A stretch of DNA of 34,257 nucleotides, from contig DATJYV010000087.1 of the NCBI GenBank assembly GCA_035499415.1, positions 1 to 34,257 of the forward strand, written 5' to 3'. The notes under the pieces were generated by a model. That model searched no databases, was not told the origin of the DNA, and saw only the letters and a list, made by a program, of their open reading frames with translations. The first letter of the stretch is position 1, and every line of letters starts with the position of its first letter. Position numbers and translations under genes: made by a program. This document shows positions 1 through 7,532 of this stretch, one piece after another. The DNA comes from DATJYV01 sp035499415. Its GTDB lineage: Bacteria > Bacteroidota > Ignavibacteria > UBA10030.

Positions 1-233
1 ACGACGACCGTCATATTGCCGCCGCTCACAAGCTGTTTGCGGCACAATTCGCCGATGGTCATCGGGCCGAGATGGCCGAGGCATTCGAGGGCGCCGAACT
101 GGGGCTCCGTGAGGCCGAACAGCCTGATGTTTTCCTGCGTCTGTTTGCCGAAGGTCGAAGCCGCCCGGACCAGCTTTACCCACATGCTGAGCGCCCGGTC
201 GGCCCGTTCCCCGTATTGTTTGGTGGTTTTCAT
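1..233 (-). CDS. MarR-family transcriptional regulator, 3' end outside window
   Basis: The reading frame starts at an ATG at 233 and runs off the left edge, giving about 77 residues. Visible parts fit a MarR N-terminus: an amphipathic first helix (MKTTKQYGERADRALSMWV) and a helix pair ending LTEPQFGALECLGHLGPMTI. The start of the winged-helix DNA-binding region follows (GELCRKQLVSGGNMTVVV), as in dimeric MarR/OhrR/HosA-type repressors. The recognition-helix start and wing fall at or past the edge, so the ligand class cannot be judged. A perfect 11-bp-arm inverted repeat sits directly upstream over the putative -10 box, which suggests autorepression. msrA follows upstream in the same orientation with its own promoter. 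A redox-responsive role is possible because of that neighbour, but this is inference. Confidence 0.85.
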   Translation of the reverse strand, partial: MKTTKQYGERADRALSMWVKLVRAASTFGKQTQENIRLFGLTEPQFGALECLGHLGPMTIGELCRKQLVSGGNMTVV

Positions 234-239
234 TGTATT

Positions 240-264
240 TTAAATTTGAACAATTCAAATTTAA
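240..264. promoter_or_regulatory. Inverted-repeat operator of the MarR-type gene
   Basis: Two perfect 11-bp arms (TTAAATTTGAA at 240-250 and TTCAAATTTAA at 254-264) are separated by three bases (CAA). The repeat ends 7 bases before the regulator's ATG and overlaps its candidate -10 box at 258-263. This position and symmetry are what a dimeric MarR repressor bound to its own promoter would use. Binding is inferred; the symmetry is seen directly. Confidence 0.72.
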
Positions 265-287
265 TATAAGTTCCCCCACAAAGTCAA
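258..287 (-). promoter_or_regulatory. Candidate promoter of the MarR-type gene
   Basis: Read on the minus strand: -35 TTGACT (282-287), 18-bp spacer, -10 TAAATT (258-263), continuing as TAAATTTG, which matches the Bacteroidota TAnnTTTG form. The inverted repeat covers the -10. Confidence 0.5.
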
Positions 288-307
288 GTCCCGGAGCGGC
301 GGCCCGC

Positions 308-820
308 CTACCGAAGGCCGAGCTTTTTCAGCTTGGGAGAGATCACCAGCATGCAGTAGGGAGCGAACGAATGTTGGTTGTAATAATCCTGATGATAATT
401 CTCGGCGGGATAGAATTGCCGGAGCGGGACGATTTCCGTGACAATCGGGTTCGGAAAGTCCGCCTGTGCGATCAGCTTCGAATCCTCCGCATCCTTTTTT
501 TGCGCATCATCGTGGAAAAAGATTGCGGACCGGTACTGCGTGCCGACATCGTTTCCCTGCCGATTGAGCGTCGTGGGGTCGTGGCTCTTCCAGAACCATT
601 TCAGAACCTCCTTGTAAGAAATCCTGTCTGCATCGAACGTAATCTGCGCCACTTCCGCATGTCCGGTCGTTCCGGTGCAGACCTGCTCGTATGTCGGGTT
701 CGGCACTTTTCCGCCCGCATATCCGGGTACAACCGACGTTACACCATCCAATCGCTGATACACCGCCTCAACGCACCAAAAACATCCGCCTCCAAGGGTC
801 GCCTTGCTCAGGTTCGCCAT
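308..820 (-). CDS. msrA: Peptide-methionine (S)-S-oxide reductase MsrA
   Basis: A 170-residue protein that reduces methionine-S-sulfoxide in proteins and free methionine, normally with thioredoxin as reductant. The family signature GGGCFWCVEAVY lies at residues 10-21, so Cys13 is the expected catalytic cysteine and Cys16 is the second cysteine of the motif. The conserved GYAGG, the GHAEV segment and the block from QYRSAIFF to YHQDYY are all present. Cys156 (YCMLVISPKL) near the C-terminus could act as a resolving cysteine. Length is typical for a single-domain cytoplasmic MsrA, with no signal peptide and no MsrB fusion. GGAGG stands just before the ATG. It probably has its own promoter overlapping the end of the upstream gene, and a MarR-type regulator gene lies downstream. 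Confidence 0.96.
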   Translation of the reverse strand: MANLSKATLGGGCFWCVEAVYQRLDGVTSVVPGYAGGKVPNPTYEQVCTGTTGHAEVAQITFDADRISYKEVLKWFWKSHDPTTLNRQGNDVGTQYRSAIFFHDDAQKKDAEDSKLIAQADFPNPIVTEIVPLRQFYPAENYHQDYYNQHSFAPYCMLVISPKLKKLGLR

Positions 821-849
821 TCATCCTCCGTGTTCGATTCATGCTAACA

Positions 850-878
850 TCTGTACCAAAATAAAGTTCCGGCGTCAA
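850..878 (-). promoter_or_regulatory. Candidate promoter of msrA
   Basis: Minus strand: -35 TTGACG (873-878), 17-bp spacer, -10 TACAGA (850-855). The -35 overlaps the stop codon region of the preceding LMF-fusion gene, so msrA could be transcribed separately from mfd and the fusion gene. Confidence 0.42.
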
Positions 879-2713
879 TTCCTTCTGAGAGTTATGACGG
901 GGAGATAGATTCCTTTCAGCTCTCTCTTCCACACGGCGCCCGTTGATCTCCGTTCATCCCGGGAAGTAAAGTGGTATTCGTAGAGCAACGCGCGGATGTA
1001 CCGCGGAGGCAATTCCGGAAAAGGGTTCTTCTCCAGGAGCGCGAGAACGTCCGGAGAGCCCTGCAGAAGTCGCACGCAACAATTCACGAACCACGGGTTG
1101 TTCTGGTAATCGGAGAGCGCCGCGAACCACATCTGCCAGTCGAGCCGCGGCTGGTGTGGTGCGACCCACGGAGGCGGCCGCATCACGTCTCCCGCTTTAT
1201 ATTTGAACTCGTATGGCCGCCAGTTCGTCCCGTCGTTACTTCCCTGCACTTCGACCTCCGGTCTCGTCTTCGTCATCACCCGAAAAAGTCCGTAACTGTT
1301 CACGACGTTAAACGGGGCCGTGTCCCGGACCGCGGTGAACACAATTTGGGGAATGCTGTCCCACGGGACAAACAATCGCACGAGATGAATGGCATTGAGC
1401 GCCAGCATTGCAGAGGCGAACGCAACGCGGAGAATTCGGCCCCCGGTTCCCGTCACAACGCGCGGTTGGAGGCCCACCCGCAACGATCGCGGGACAAGCC
1501 GGCGCAGAGCGCGGTCGTCGAACAACGAAATGCAAAGAACGATGGTGAGAAGATTGAAGAATGTGTAGTTCCCGGTCAAAGCGATAAGCAACTGGAACCC
1601 GATGATGGCCCACGCACCGGCGAATCTGAGGCGGCGGGGTGTAAAAATCAGGAACGGGATGAACAGTTCGACTCCGAACATCATTGCCGCGGAAAATTTC
1701 TGGAACCACAGCGGAAGGAGATGCGCGTACCATGCGAGCGGCGTGGGAATGCATTGCGTTTCGTAGTGGTAGGTCAACGCCGTCAGGTCCCGCCAGCACG
1801 AATCGCCGGAAGCAAGCTTCACCACGCCGGATTGGAATATCAGCCGAAAGAGGAGGAGCCGGACCAACCAGATGTAGAGGGGATGAGGACTTTTTTCCGC
1901 GGAGGGACGTGGAAGGAAATTCATCGGCGCCAGGAAGATGGCGAGAAAGCCGGTCTCGAGAAGCAGGATGTCCCATTGAAAGCTGAGAAAATCCTGGCCG
2001 GCCGTGTAAAGGGAGAAGTAAAAAATCCACAGGACGATTGCCATCGGCTTCTGAAGGACTCCTGCAGCCAGGAGGACCGAACAGACAACTCCGGCCGAAC
2101 AAAGAAATTGCAGAAATGCATCGCTCGCATTGAACCAAACTAGCGTCGGCGCAAACCGGTATGCGTCGTTCCCCGCTTGCTGATGGAACGATTCGAGGAA
2201 GGAGCGAACGGGAAGAATTCCGTTCTCGCCCACCAGACCGATGACTTGCGTGGAGAGGGAAGCAAACGCGATCAGGTAGACGACCGCGACCGCGCGGAGG
2301 AATAACCAGCGGGTCCAGCGATACGTTGGCAGTTCAAGAGAATCGCCCCAAAGGCGAAGGGTGACCGGTTCGAAGAAATTCCGATGGCCGGCGACGAATC
2401 GATAGGCGAGCTCGCTGAGCGGCTTGACTCCCGGCACTTTCTGGTAGAGCCGGAGCAACCAGCCGTTTCCCGGAGCGAGAGCGAGTGATTGGAACACGGC
2501 GTGAGCCCCCGAGAGCACCTTCCCGTCCGGAAGGACAAGATGAACCGCACCCTTGAGGTCGGCGGATGAAACCTGGGGAAAGCGAGTGCCGGATTCCTGG
2601 GCCGGGATGAATTCCACCCATTCATCCAACATTTCCTTCCACCGCCCGATCCAGAGACGGCAGAACCGGCAGGTTCCGTCGAATATCATCACGGCCTTCG
2701 GCGTTTGCGTCAT
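875..2713 (-). CDS. DCC thiol-oxidoreductase / lipase maturation factor (LMF1-like) fusion membrane protein
   Basis: A 612-residue protein with two recognisable parts. Residues 1 to about 125 are a DCC-family (DUF393) thioredoxin-like domain with the motif FDGTCRFCRLWI, cysteines 15 and 18. The rest is a polytopic membrane region of the lipase maturation factor family. Typical LMF blocks are FLSFQWDILLLETGF, then LFRLIFQSGVVKL, SGDSCWRDLTAL and TYHYETQCIPTPLAWY. A C-terminal soluble part carries the conserved APHQPRLDWQMWFAAL segment. In vertebrates LMF1 assists folding of dimeric lipases in the ER; the bacterial role is unknown. Joining a CxxC redox domain to LMF suggests disulfide-linked folding or redox control at the membrane (inference). 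Its ATG overlaps the mfd stop by 4 bases (ATGA), implying coupled translation. Confidence 0.9.
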   Translation of the reverse strand: MTQTPKAVMIFDGTCRFCRLWIGRWKEMLDEWVEFIPAQESGTRFPQVSSADLKGAVHLVLPDGKVLSGAHAVFQSLALAPGNGWLLRLYQKVPGVKPLSELAYRFVAGHRNFFEPVTLRLWGDSLELPTYRWTRWLFLRAVAVVYLIAFASLSTQVIGLVGENGILPVRSFLESFHQQAGNDAYRFAPTLVWFNASDAFLQFLCSAGVVCSVLLAAGVLQKPMAIVLWIFYFSLYTAGQDFLSFQWDILLLETGFLAIFLAPMNFLPRPSAEKSPHPLYIWLVRLLLFRLIFQSGVVKLASGDSCWRDLTALTYHYETQCIPTPLAWYAHLLPLWFQKFSAAMMFGVELFIPFLIFTPRRLRFAGAWAIIGFQLLIALTGNYTFFNLLTIVLCISLFDDRALRRLVPRSLRVGLQPRVVTGTGGRILRVAFASAMLALNAIHLVRLFVPWDSIPQIVFTAVRDTAPFNVVNSYGLFRVMTKTRPEVEVQGSNDGTNWRPYEFKYKAGDVMRPPPWVAPHQPRLDWQMWFAALSDYQNNPWFVNCCVRLLQGSPDVLALLEKNPFPELPPRYIRALLYEYHFTSRDERRSTGAVWKRELKGIYLPVITLRRN

Positions 2714-5700
2714 CGACCTTCCATCCTCTCCAAAATTGTCTTCGAGCTCACGGAAACTTGAGCCGCCTCCCCAAGCTCCCGAAGAATCGACTGCAACCCT
2801 CGCAGGCGTGATTGTGGACCCCCTTCATTTTTTACGTTCAGCAAGAGGCGCAAGCGTTTCCGTTCTTCGGTGAGCCGCGCTTTCAAGCCCGGGCGCAGGG
2901 AAATGAAATCCATCATCCGTTGAAAGCGCGACGATCCGCCTTCTCCGTTGTCATAGAATTCCGCGTCCTCATTGCCGGGCAGTTGGAGAACCAATTTATT
3001 CTGCTCAAGAACGATCTTCGTCACTCCCGCCGCCGTGCCGAGAATTCTCGCCTCGACAGAAAGGAGCAAGTGTTCGACTTCTTCCGGGTACTCCCCAAAG
3101 CGATCCTTCAACTCATTCCTCATCGCCTCAACTCCCGCAAGCGACGATTCCTTGTAGAGTCGACGATAGATCTCCAGCCGTTCCCCGTCATCTTCGACGT
3201 ACATTGCCGGGATGAGCGATTCGATATCAGTCTCGATCGTTATTTCTTCCCTCGCTCTGCCCGCCACCGCTCCCGCCGTTTCAAATGTTTCTGCGAATTC
3301 TTCATTCTTCAATTCCTCCACCGCTTCCTGAACGACACGCTGGTACATTTCAAACCCCATCTCCATGATGAACCCGGACTGCTCGCCTCCGAGGAGGTTT
3401 CCCGCCCCGCGAATTTCCAGGTCTCTCATGGCAAGATTCAGCCCGGAGCCGAGTTCGGTGAATTCCCTGATCGCCTGGAGGCGCCGCAGCGTTTGTTTTG
3501 GGAGGATGGAAATCGGCGGCGTGAGAAGGTACGCGTACGCCTGAATATTCGACCGGCCGACGCGGCCGCGCAGCTGGTACAGCTCCGCCAGTCCGAACCG
3601 GTCGGCTCGATTGATGATGATCGTATTCACGCTCGGTATGTCGATTCCTGACTCGATGATCTTCGTGCACACGAGCACGTCGAATTTCTTCTCCAGGAAT
3701 TCCATCATCGTTCGTTCGAGCTCGTGCCCCTTCATCTGCCCGTGCGCCGTCTGAAATTTTGCTTCCGGCACCTGCTTGTGCAGGTCCGCGAGCAATTGGT
3801 CCATGTCGTGGATGCGGTCGTGGATGAAGTAGACCTGGCCGCCGCGGTGGAGCTCTTTGAGGATCGCTTCGCGGATGAGCCGCGGGTCGCGCTCCATGAT
3901 TTCCGTGAAGATCGGGAGCCGGTTGCGGGGAGGCGTGTTCATGATCGAGAGGTCGCGTGCCCCCATCAGGGAAAACTGAAGCGTGCGCGGTATCGGCGTG
4001 GCTGTCAGCGTGAGCGTATCGACTGTCGCCCGCAGTTGGCGGAGCTTTTCTTTCGAGGCGACGCCGAACCGATGCTCCTCATCGATGACCAGGAGCCCGA
4101 GGTTCTTGAACACGACATCTTTCGAAAGAATGCGATGGGTTCCGATAAGAATGTCGACCGACCCCGCCTGCACATCCTGCAGAATTTTCTTCACGCTCGC
4201 CGGCGAGGTAAACCTCGACAACGACTCCACGCGAGTCGAGTAACGCCCTACCCGATCCAAAAAGGTGTGATAGTGTTGATATGCGAGGATCGTCGTCGGC
4301 ACAAGAATCGCCGCCTGCCTCCCGCTCATAACCGCCTTGAACGCGGCCCGAACCGCCACTTCCGTTTTTCCGAATCCGACGTCTCCGCAGATGAGCCGGT
4401 CCATCGGCGAAGCCGCCTCCATGTCCTTTTTCACGTCCGCCGTCGCCCCGGCCTGGTCGGGCGTGTCTTCATACATGAATGAAGCTTCGAGCTCCTTCTG
4501 CCAGTGCGTGTCCGGCGAGAACGCAAAACCGAGCTCGTGCTTGCGGCGCGCGTACAGCTTGATGAGGTCGCGCGCAATATCCTTGATCCTCTTTCGCGCC
4601 CGCGACTGCAACCGCTCCCAGTCGGGACTTCCGAGCCGGGTCAGCGCCGGAACGTGCCCCTCGCGCGACATATATTTCTGCACCCGGTTGACGAAGTTAA
4701 GATTCACGTAGATTGAATCCTCATTCTGGTACAGGATCTTCATGACCTCCTGTTCCACGTTCCGCAACTTGATGCGCTGAAGCCCGGCAAACTTTCCGAT
4801 CCCGTAGTCGACGTGGACGACAAAGTCTCCGCGACGAAGCTGCGCGAGTTCTTTCTGCGTGATGCCGGCGAACCTGCGCGTGCGCCCCTTCCCGCGCCGC
4901 TTGAGGCGTCCGAAGATTTCGTGCTCCGTGCAAAGGGTGATGCCCGCGGCCGCATACGAAAAGCCGCTGTGGGGGGAATCGAAGAGCGGCGAGTACGAAG
5001 GCGTCCGTATCTCCTCTGCTGCCGTCGGCGCTTCGTCCTCGCCTTGCGACCCCTGATCGGGCACGCTCCGCGGTTCCATCCCCTTCTCCTCACCAACAAG
5101 TTCCCGCAGTCTGCGGTCTTCTTCGTCGCCGTCGACCCCCACGAAGACCTCCCGCCCGTCACTGTGTTCGGCATCGAGGTAACGGACAAAGACCTTCATG
5201 CTTCCGTTGATCGCAGGATGCGGTTTCGTCCCAAATTGCACGGCCGGCGGGTTCTTGTCGGCCGTGAGTGTCGAGTGCTCCACGCGGAGAAAATCGGACG
5301 ATCGCCGCTCGATCTCAAGCCACGGCACAACGCTCCCGTCTCCTCCAGTCGCGAGGTGTTCGGTTTCGCGCGCAAGCAACGCCGGCTCATCCAGAAAGAT
5401 CACGGCATCATCGCGGAGATACTCGAAGAGAAGCGATGCGGGCTGCGGCCCCGCTTCCTTCGGCGGAAGCGAGCCCACGAGGTTTGCCGACTGGAGCGAC
5501 CGGATCGAGCGCTGGGAGGCGGGGTCGAACTCTCGGATCGATTCGACGGTGTCACCCCAGAATTCGAACCGGACCGGATTCTCGCCGACAAACGGAAAGA
5601 CATCCACAATCCCTCCGCGGACGGCAAATTCGCCGTATTCGCCGACGAAATCCGTCCGTTCGAACCCCGCGGCGAGCAGCTTCTCGGTCAATCCTTCGAA

Positions 5701-6219
5701 GGGATAGCTCTTTCCGCGTTGAATTTCCATCCTTCTGCCTGAAAGTTCGCCCGGCGGGGGAACGGGAGTTGCGAGCGACCGGACGGAGGAGACAATGATG
5801 AGAGGCGTCCGGTTCAGGAGACGGATGAGAGTTTCGACGCGCGCGACGGGAGAGCTCATGTCGAGCAGTTTCGTATTGCGCTCCACCTCGTCACCCAGGA
5901 AGGTCACGTTCGATTCCGGAACAACGAGCGCGCAGTCGTCATACAGTTGCGCCGCGCGTTCCGCATCGGCGACGACGAGGAGAACTTGCTTCGAGCATTG
6001 CTCGAATATTCCGGCAGCGGCAAATGCGTGAAGAGAGCCGGCCAGGCCGGAGATCGGGAGTCTCGAGCGGGGCTTCGCGGCCTGAACGCGGGCAATCAGC
6101 TCACGGAAGGGGACCGACGGATAGATTTTTTCCCGGACGAGATCTGCCGTTCGAACCTGACGCGGGTGCGCTCTTTCCTTGTCCATCAAATTCATTTCAA
6201 CTGTATAAAAACACCTCAC
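2710..6219 (-). CDS. mfd: Transcription-repair coupling factor Mfd
   Basis: A 1169-residue DNA translocase that removes RNA polymerase stalled at lesions and recruits UvrA. The order of parts is the usual one. A UvrB-like N-terminal region ends near residue 340 and is followed by a variable acidic linker. The CarD-like RNA-polymerase-interaction domain (FVVHVDYGIGKFAGLQ) is near residue 460. Walker A GDVGFGKTEVA is near 615 and DEEHRFGV near 713, then TATPIPRTLQ, the RecG-like block with RGRVGRSN, and a C-terminal TRCF domain. The start is uncertain. The GTG at 6219 has GAGGG six bases upstream and lies about 33 bases after the predicted transcription start. ATGs at 6195 and 6186 are also in frame. 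It is coupled downstream to the DCC-LMF fusion by a 4-base overlap. Confidence 0.97.
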   Translation of the reverse strand: MRCFYTVEMNLMDKERAHPRQVRTADLVREKIYPSVPFRELIARVQAAKPRSRLPISGLAGSLHAFAAAGIFEQCSKQVLLVVADAERAAQLYDDCALVVPESNVTFLGDEVERNTKLLDMSSPVARVETLIRLLNRTPLIIVSSVRSLATPVPPPGELSGRRMEIQRGKSYPFEGLTEKLLAAGFERTDFVGEYGEFAVRGGIVDVFPFVGENPVRFEFWGDTVESIREFDPASQRSIRSLQSANLVGSLPPKEAGPQPASLLFEYLRDDAVIFLDEPALLARETEHLATGGDGSVVPWLEIERRSSDFLRVEHSTLTADKNPPAVQFGTKPHPAINGSMKVFVRYLDAEHSDGREVFVGVDGDEEDRRLRELVGEEKGMEPRSVPDQGSQGEDEAPTAAEEIRTPSYSPLFDSPHSGFSYAAAGITLCTEHEIFGRLKRRGKGRTRRFAGITQKELAQLRRGDFVVHVDYGIGKFAGLQRIKLRNVEQEVMKILYQNEDSIYVNLNFVNRVQKYMSREGHVPALTRLGSPDWERLQSRARKRIKDIARDLIKLYARRKHELGFAFSPDTHWQKELEASFMYEDTPDQAGATADVKKDMEAASPMDRLICGDVGFGKTEVAVRAAFKAVMSGRQAAILVPTTILAYQHYHTFLDRVGRYSTRVESLSRFTSPASVKKILQDVQAGSVDILIGTHRILSKDVVFKNLGLLVIDEEHRFGVASKEKLRQLRATVDTLTLTATPIPRTLQFSLMGARDLSIMNTPPRNRLPIFTEIMERDPRLIREAILKELHRGGQVYFIHDRIHDMDQLLADLHKQVPEAKFQTAHGQMKGHELERTMMEFLEKKFDVLVCTKIIESGIDIPSVNTIIINRADRFGLAELYQLRGRVGRSNIQAYAYLLTPPISILPKQTLRRLQAIREFTELGSGLNLAMRDLEIRGAGNLLGGEQSGFIMEMGFEMYQRVVQEAVEELKNEEFAETFETAGAVAGRAREEITIETDIESLIPAMYVEDDGERLEIYRRLYKESSLAGVEAMRNELKDRFGEYPEEVEHLLLSVEARILGTAAGVTKIVLEQNKLVLQLPGNEDAEFYDNGEGGSSRFQRMMDFISLRPGLKARLTEERKRLRLLLNVKNEGGPQSRLRGLQSILRELGEAAQVSVSSKTILERMEGR

Positions 6220-6258
6220 CCCGGCCCTCGCGATTTGTTCGGAAGGTCAGGGGGATGC

Positions 6259-6287
6259 AATGTAGAAAAAAAGAGGCCGATTTACAA
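6259..6287 (-). promoter_or_regulatory. Candidate promoter of mfd
   Basis: Minus strand: -35 TTGTAA (6282-6287), 17-bp spacer, -10 TACATT (6259-6264). The -35 lies in the loop and arm of a small hairpin, and 16 bases separate it from the edge of the repeat at 6304-6482. Confidence 0.5.
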
Positions 6288-6292
6288 TCGGC
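6265..6292 (-). terminator. Hairpin plus T-tract upstream of mfd (terminator-like)
   Basis: On the minus strand a perfect 7-bp stem (GCCGATT / AATCGGC, loop GTA, 6276-6292) is followed within three bases by a run of seven Ts. It has the form of an intrinsic terminator. No gene upstream on this strand needs it, and it overlaps the mfd promoter, so it may block read-through from the repeat side or be a remnant of an older gene boundary. Confidence 0.45.
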
Positions 6293-6303
6293 GGCCGAAA
6301 CGG

Positions 6304-6482
6304 GTAGTATCCTGCTATCAAGAAATCGTCACCCGAACTTTGGGCCGAAGGCCCATCAGCCTCTGGCTGAGTTTCGGGGTCTGTGAACGTCAGATGCTGA
6401 AACCCATGTCGATGCACGGGGGAAGCAAGTTCAGCACAACGCTTCCTTAACAGGTTAGAGCCCATTGAATCCAAGACAGTAC
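6304..6482 (-). mobile_element. MITE-like hairpin repeat, copy A (long form, 179 bp)
   Basis: This copy aligns nearly base for base with the complement of 33941-34120 and, with two internal segments missing, 26651-26777. Ends are GTAGTATCC and a degraded complement (GACAGTAC). Flanks CCGAAACG (6295-6302) and ACGAGACG (6484-6491) match at 6 of 8 positions and each stands one base outside the ends, as a decayed target duplication would. Internal perfect hairpins include GGGCC/GGCCC and CAGCC/GGCTG. No reading frame is shared between copies. The gene-free stretch 6220-6551 is otherwise accounted for by the promoters on both sides. Confidence 0.8.
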
Positions 6483-6503
6483 CACGAGACGCTGTTTTCC
6501 GGG

Positions 6504-6531
6504 TTGATGTTCGTGCGATAATTCGTACATT
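6504..6531 (+). promoter_or_regulatory. Weak candidate promoter for the gene at 6552
   Basis: -35 TTGATG (6504-6509), 16-bp spacer, -10 TACATT (6526-6531), starting 21 bases outside repeat copy A. The spacer is one base shorter than in the other promoters here. A GATAAT at 6517-6522 is an alternative -10 without a good -35. Confidence 0.28.
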
Positions 6532-6551
6532 GGCGTCTCAGGATGCTCCGT

Positions 6552-7259
6552 ATGGCAGAATCCGACCACACCAATACCATCCGATTCAAATACAAATTCC
6601 AATTCGACGACGGCACGGAGAAGGAATTCGTCGTCCTCCTCGATGCGAAGTCGCTCGGGTTGCTCCGGAGTCCGAACCCTTCCAAGCCCGAATGGACAAA
6701 GCTGAAGTATCAGCAGTGCGAGAACTGTCCGCTCGACGAATCCGTCGAACATTGTCCCGTGGCTCTGAACATTTCAAACCTCGTAGACGAGTTCAAGTTT
6801 CTCACTTCGCACGACAAAACGTGGGTCATCGTGGAAGCGCCGGAGCGAACCTATGCGCAGGATACGTCGGTCCAGAATGGCCTCGCTTCGATCATGGGGA
6901 TCTACATGACGACGAGCGATTGTCCGGTGCTCGACCGGCTTCGTCCGATGGTCCGGTTCCATCTTCCCTTCGCCACGGCAACGGAGACAGTCTATCGCGT
7001 CCTCTCGATGCACCTGGTCGCTCAATATTTTCGGATGCGCCAGGGAAGCGAGCCCGACTGGAAACTCGACAAGCTGCTCGATCTGTACCGTGATATCGGG
7101 AAAGTGAACAAAGGATTGTGGAACCGGCTTTCAAAAGCATCGAGCTTCGATGCGAATGTGAACGCTCTCATTGTTCTCAATACGTTTGGCGACGCCCTCC
7201 GGTTCGCCGCCCGTAAAGACTTCGACGACCTCGCCCCGCTCTTCGGCGACAGCGTCTAG
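6552..7259 (+). CDS. Uncharacterised conserved protein with N-terminal cysteine cluster
   Basis: A 235-residue cytoplasmic-looking protein with no signal peptide or membrane segment. I do not recognise its family with confidence. The N-terminal third resembles a small beta domain (RFKYKFQFDDGTEKEFVVLLD) followed by a cysteine cluster, QCENCPLDESVEHCPVA, with three cysteines in about 13 residues and a possible fourth at SDCPV. Such a pattern could bind a metal, but that is unproven. The C-terminal half is mostly helical. The start at 6552 is preferred because AGGA at 6540-6543 is well spaced for it. An ATG at 6543 is in frame, but that motif runs into it. It is apparently transcribed alone, facing away from mfd. 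Confidence 0.85.
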   Translation: MAESDHTNTIRFKYKFQFDDGTEKEFVVLLDAKSLGLLRSPNPSKPEWTKLKYQQCENCPLDESVEHCPVALNISNLVDEFKFLTSHDKTWVIVEAPERTYAQDTSVQNGLASIMGIYMTTSDCPVLDRLRPMVRFHLPFATATETVYRVLSMHLVAQYFRMRQGSEPDWKLDKLLDLYRDIGKVNKGLWNRLSKASSFDANVNALIVLNTFGDALRFAARKDFDDLAPLFGDSV

Positions 7260-7416
7260 ATCTCGCTGTGCGACACCCCTCCTGCTGTCACCCGGCGTAC
7301 GCATTTATTGTTGTCGCAGATTGAAGCAATCACCCCTTCTTTGAACGTTGATGGGGGATTTTCAAGGCCCCGTCGTCGGGAAACTTGTCCCCGCGCACAT
7401 CGTGTCCGGGCGTCCG
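7260..7416. other. Intergenic stretch without recognised feature
   Basis: Between the stop of the preceding gene and the promoter at 7417 I see no gene, no convincing terminator and no repeat. Confidence 0.5.
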
Positions 7417-7447
7417 TTTGATTCTCCGGAAAGTTCTCGTATATTTG
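7417..7447 (+). promoter_or_regulatory. Promoter of the beta-barrel gene at 7533 (Bacteroidota-type match)
   Basis: TTTG at 7417-7420, 19 bases, then TATATTTG at 7440-7447. This is an exact fit to the Bacteroidota consensus TTTG-N19-TAnnTTTG. It can equally be read as -35 TTTGAT, 17-bp spacer, -10 TATATT. The predicted leader is about 80 bases. Confidence 0.6.
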
Positions 7448-7532
7448 GCGCATAAAAAGTTCGCGATACGACGTTGATAAGCGGGGGAACGAAGTATCCA
7501 AACCTACTTTCAAACTACGGGAGGCCTTTACG

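Noticed and set aside
971..2143. Long open frames on the plus strand opposite the LMF-fusion gene, and many similar ones opposite mfd, the Lon-like gene and others
   Set aside because: They are antisense shadows in GC-rich coding DNA. Their products are Arg/Pro-rich with no family features, and none has a sensible ribosome-binding site or promoter.
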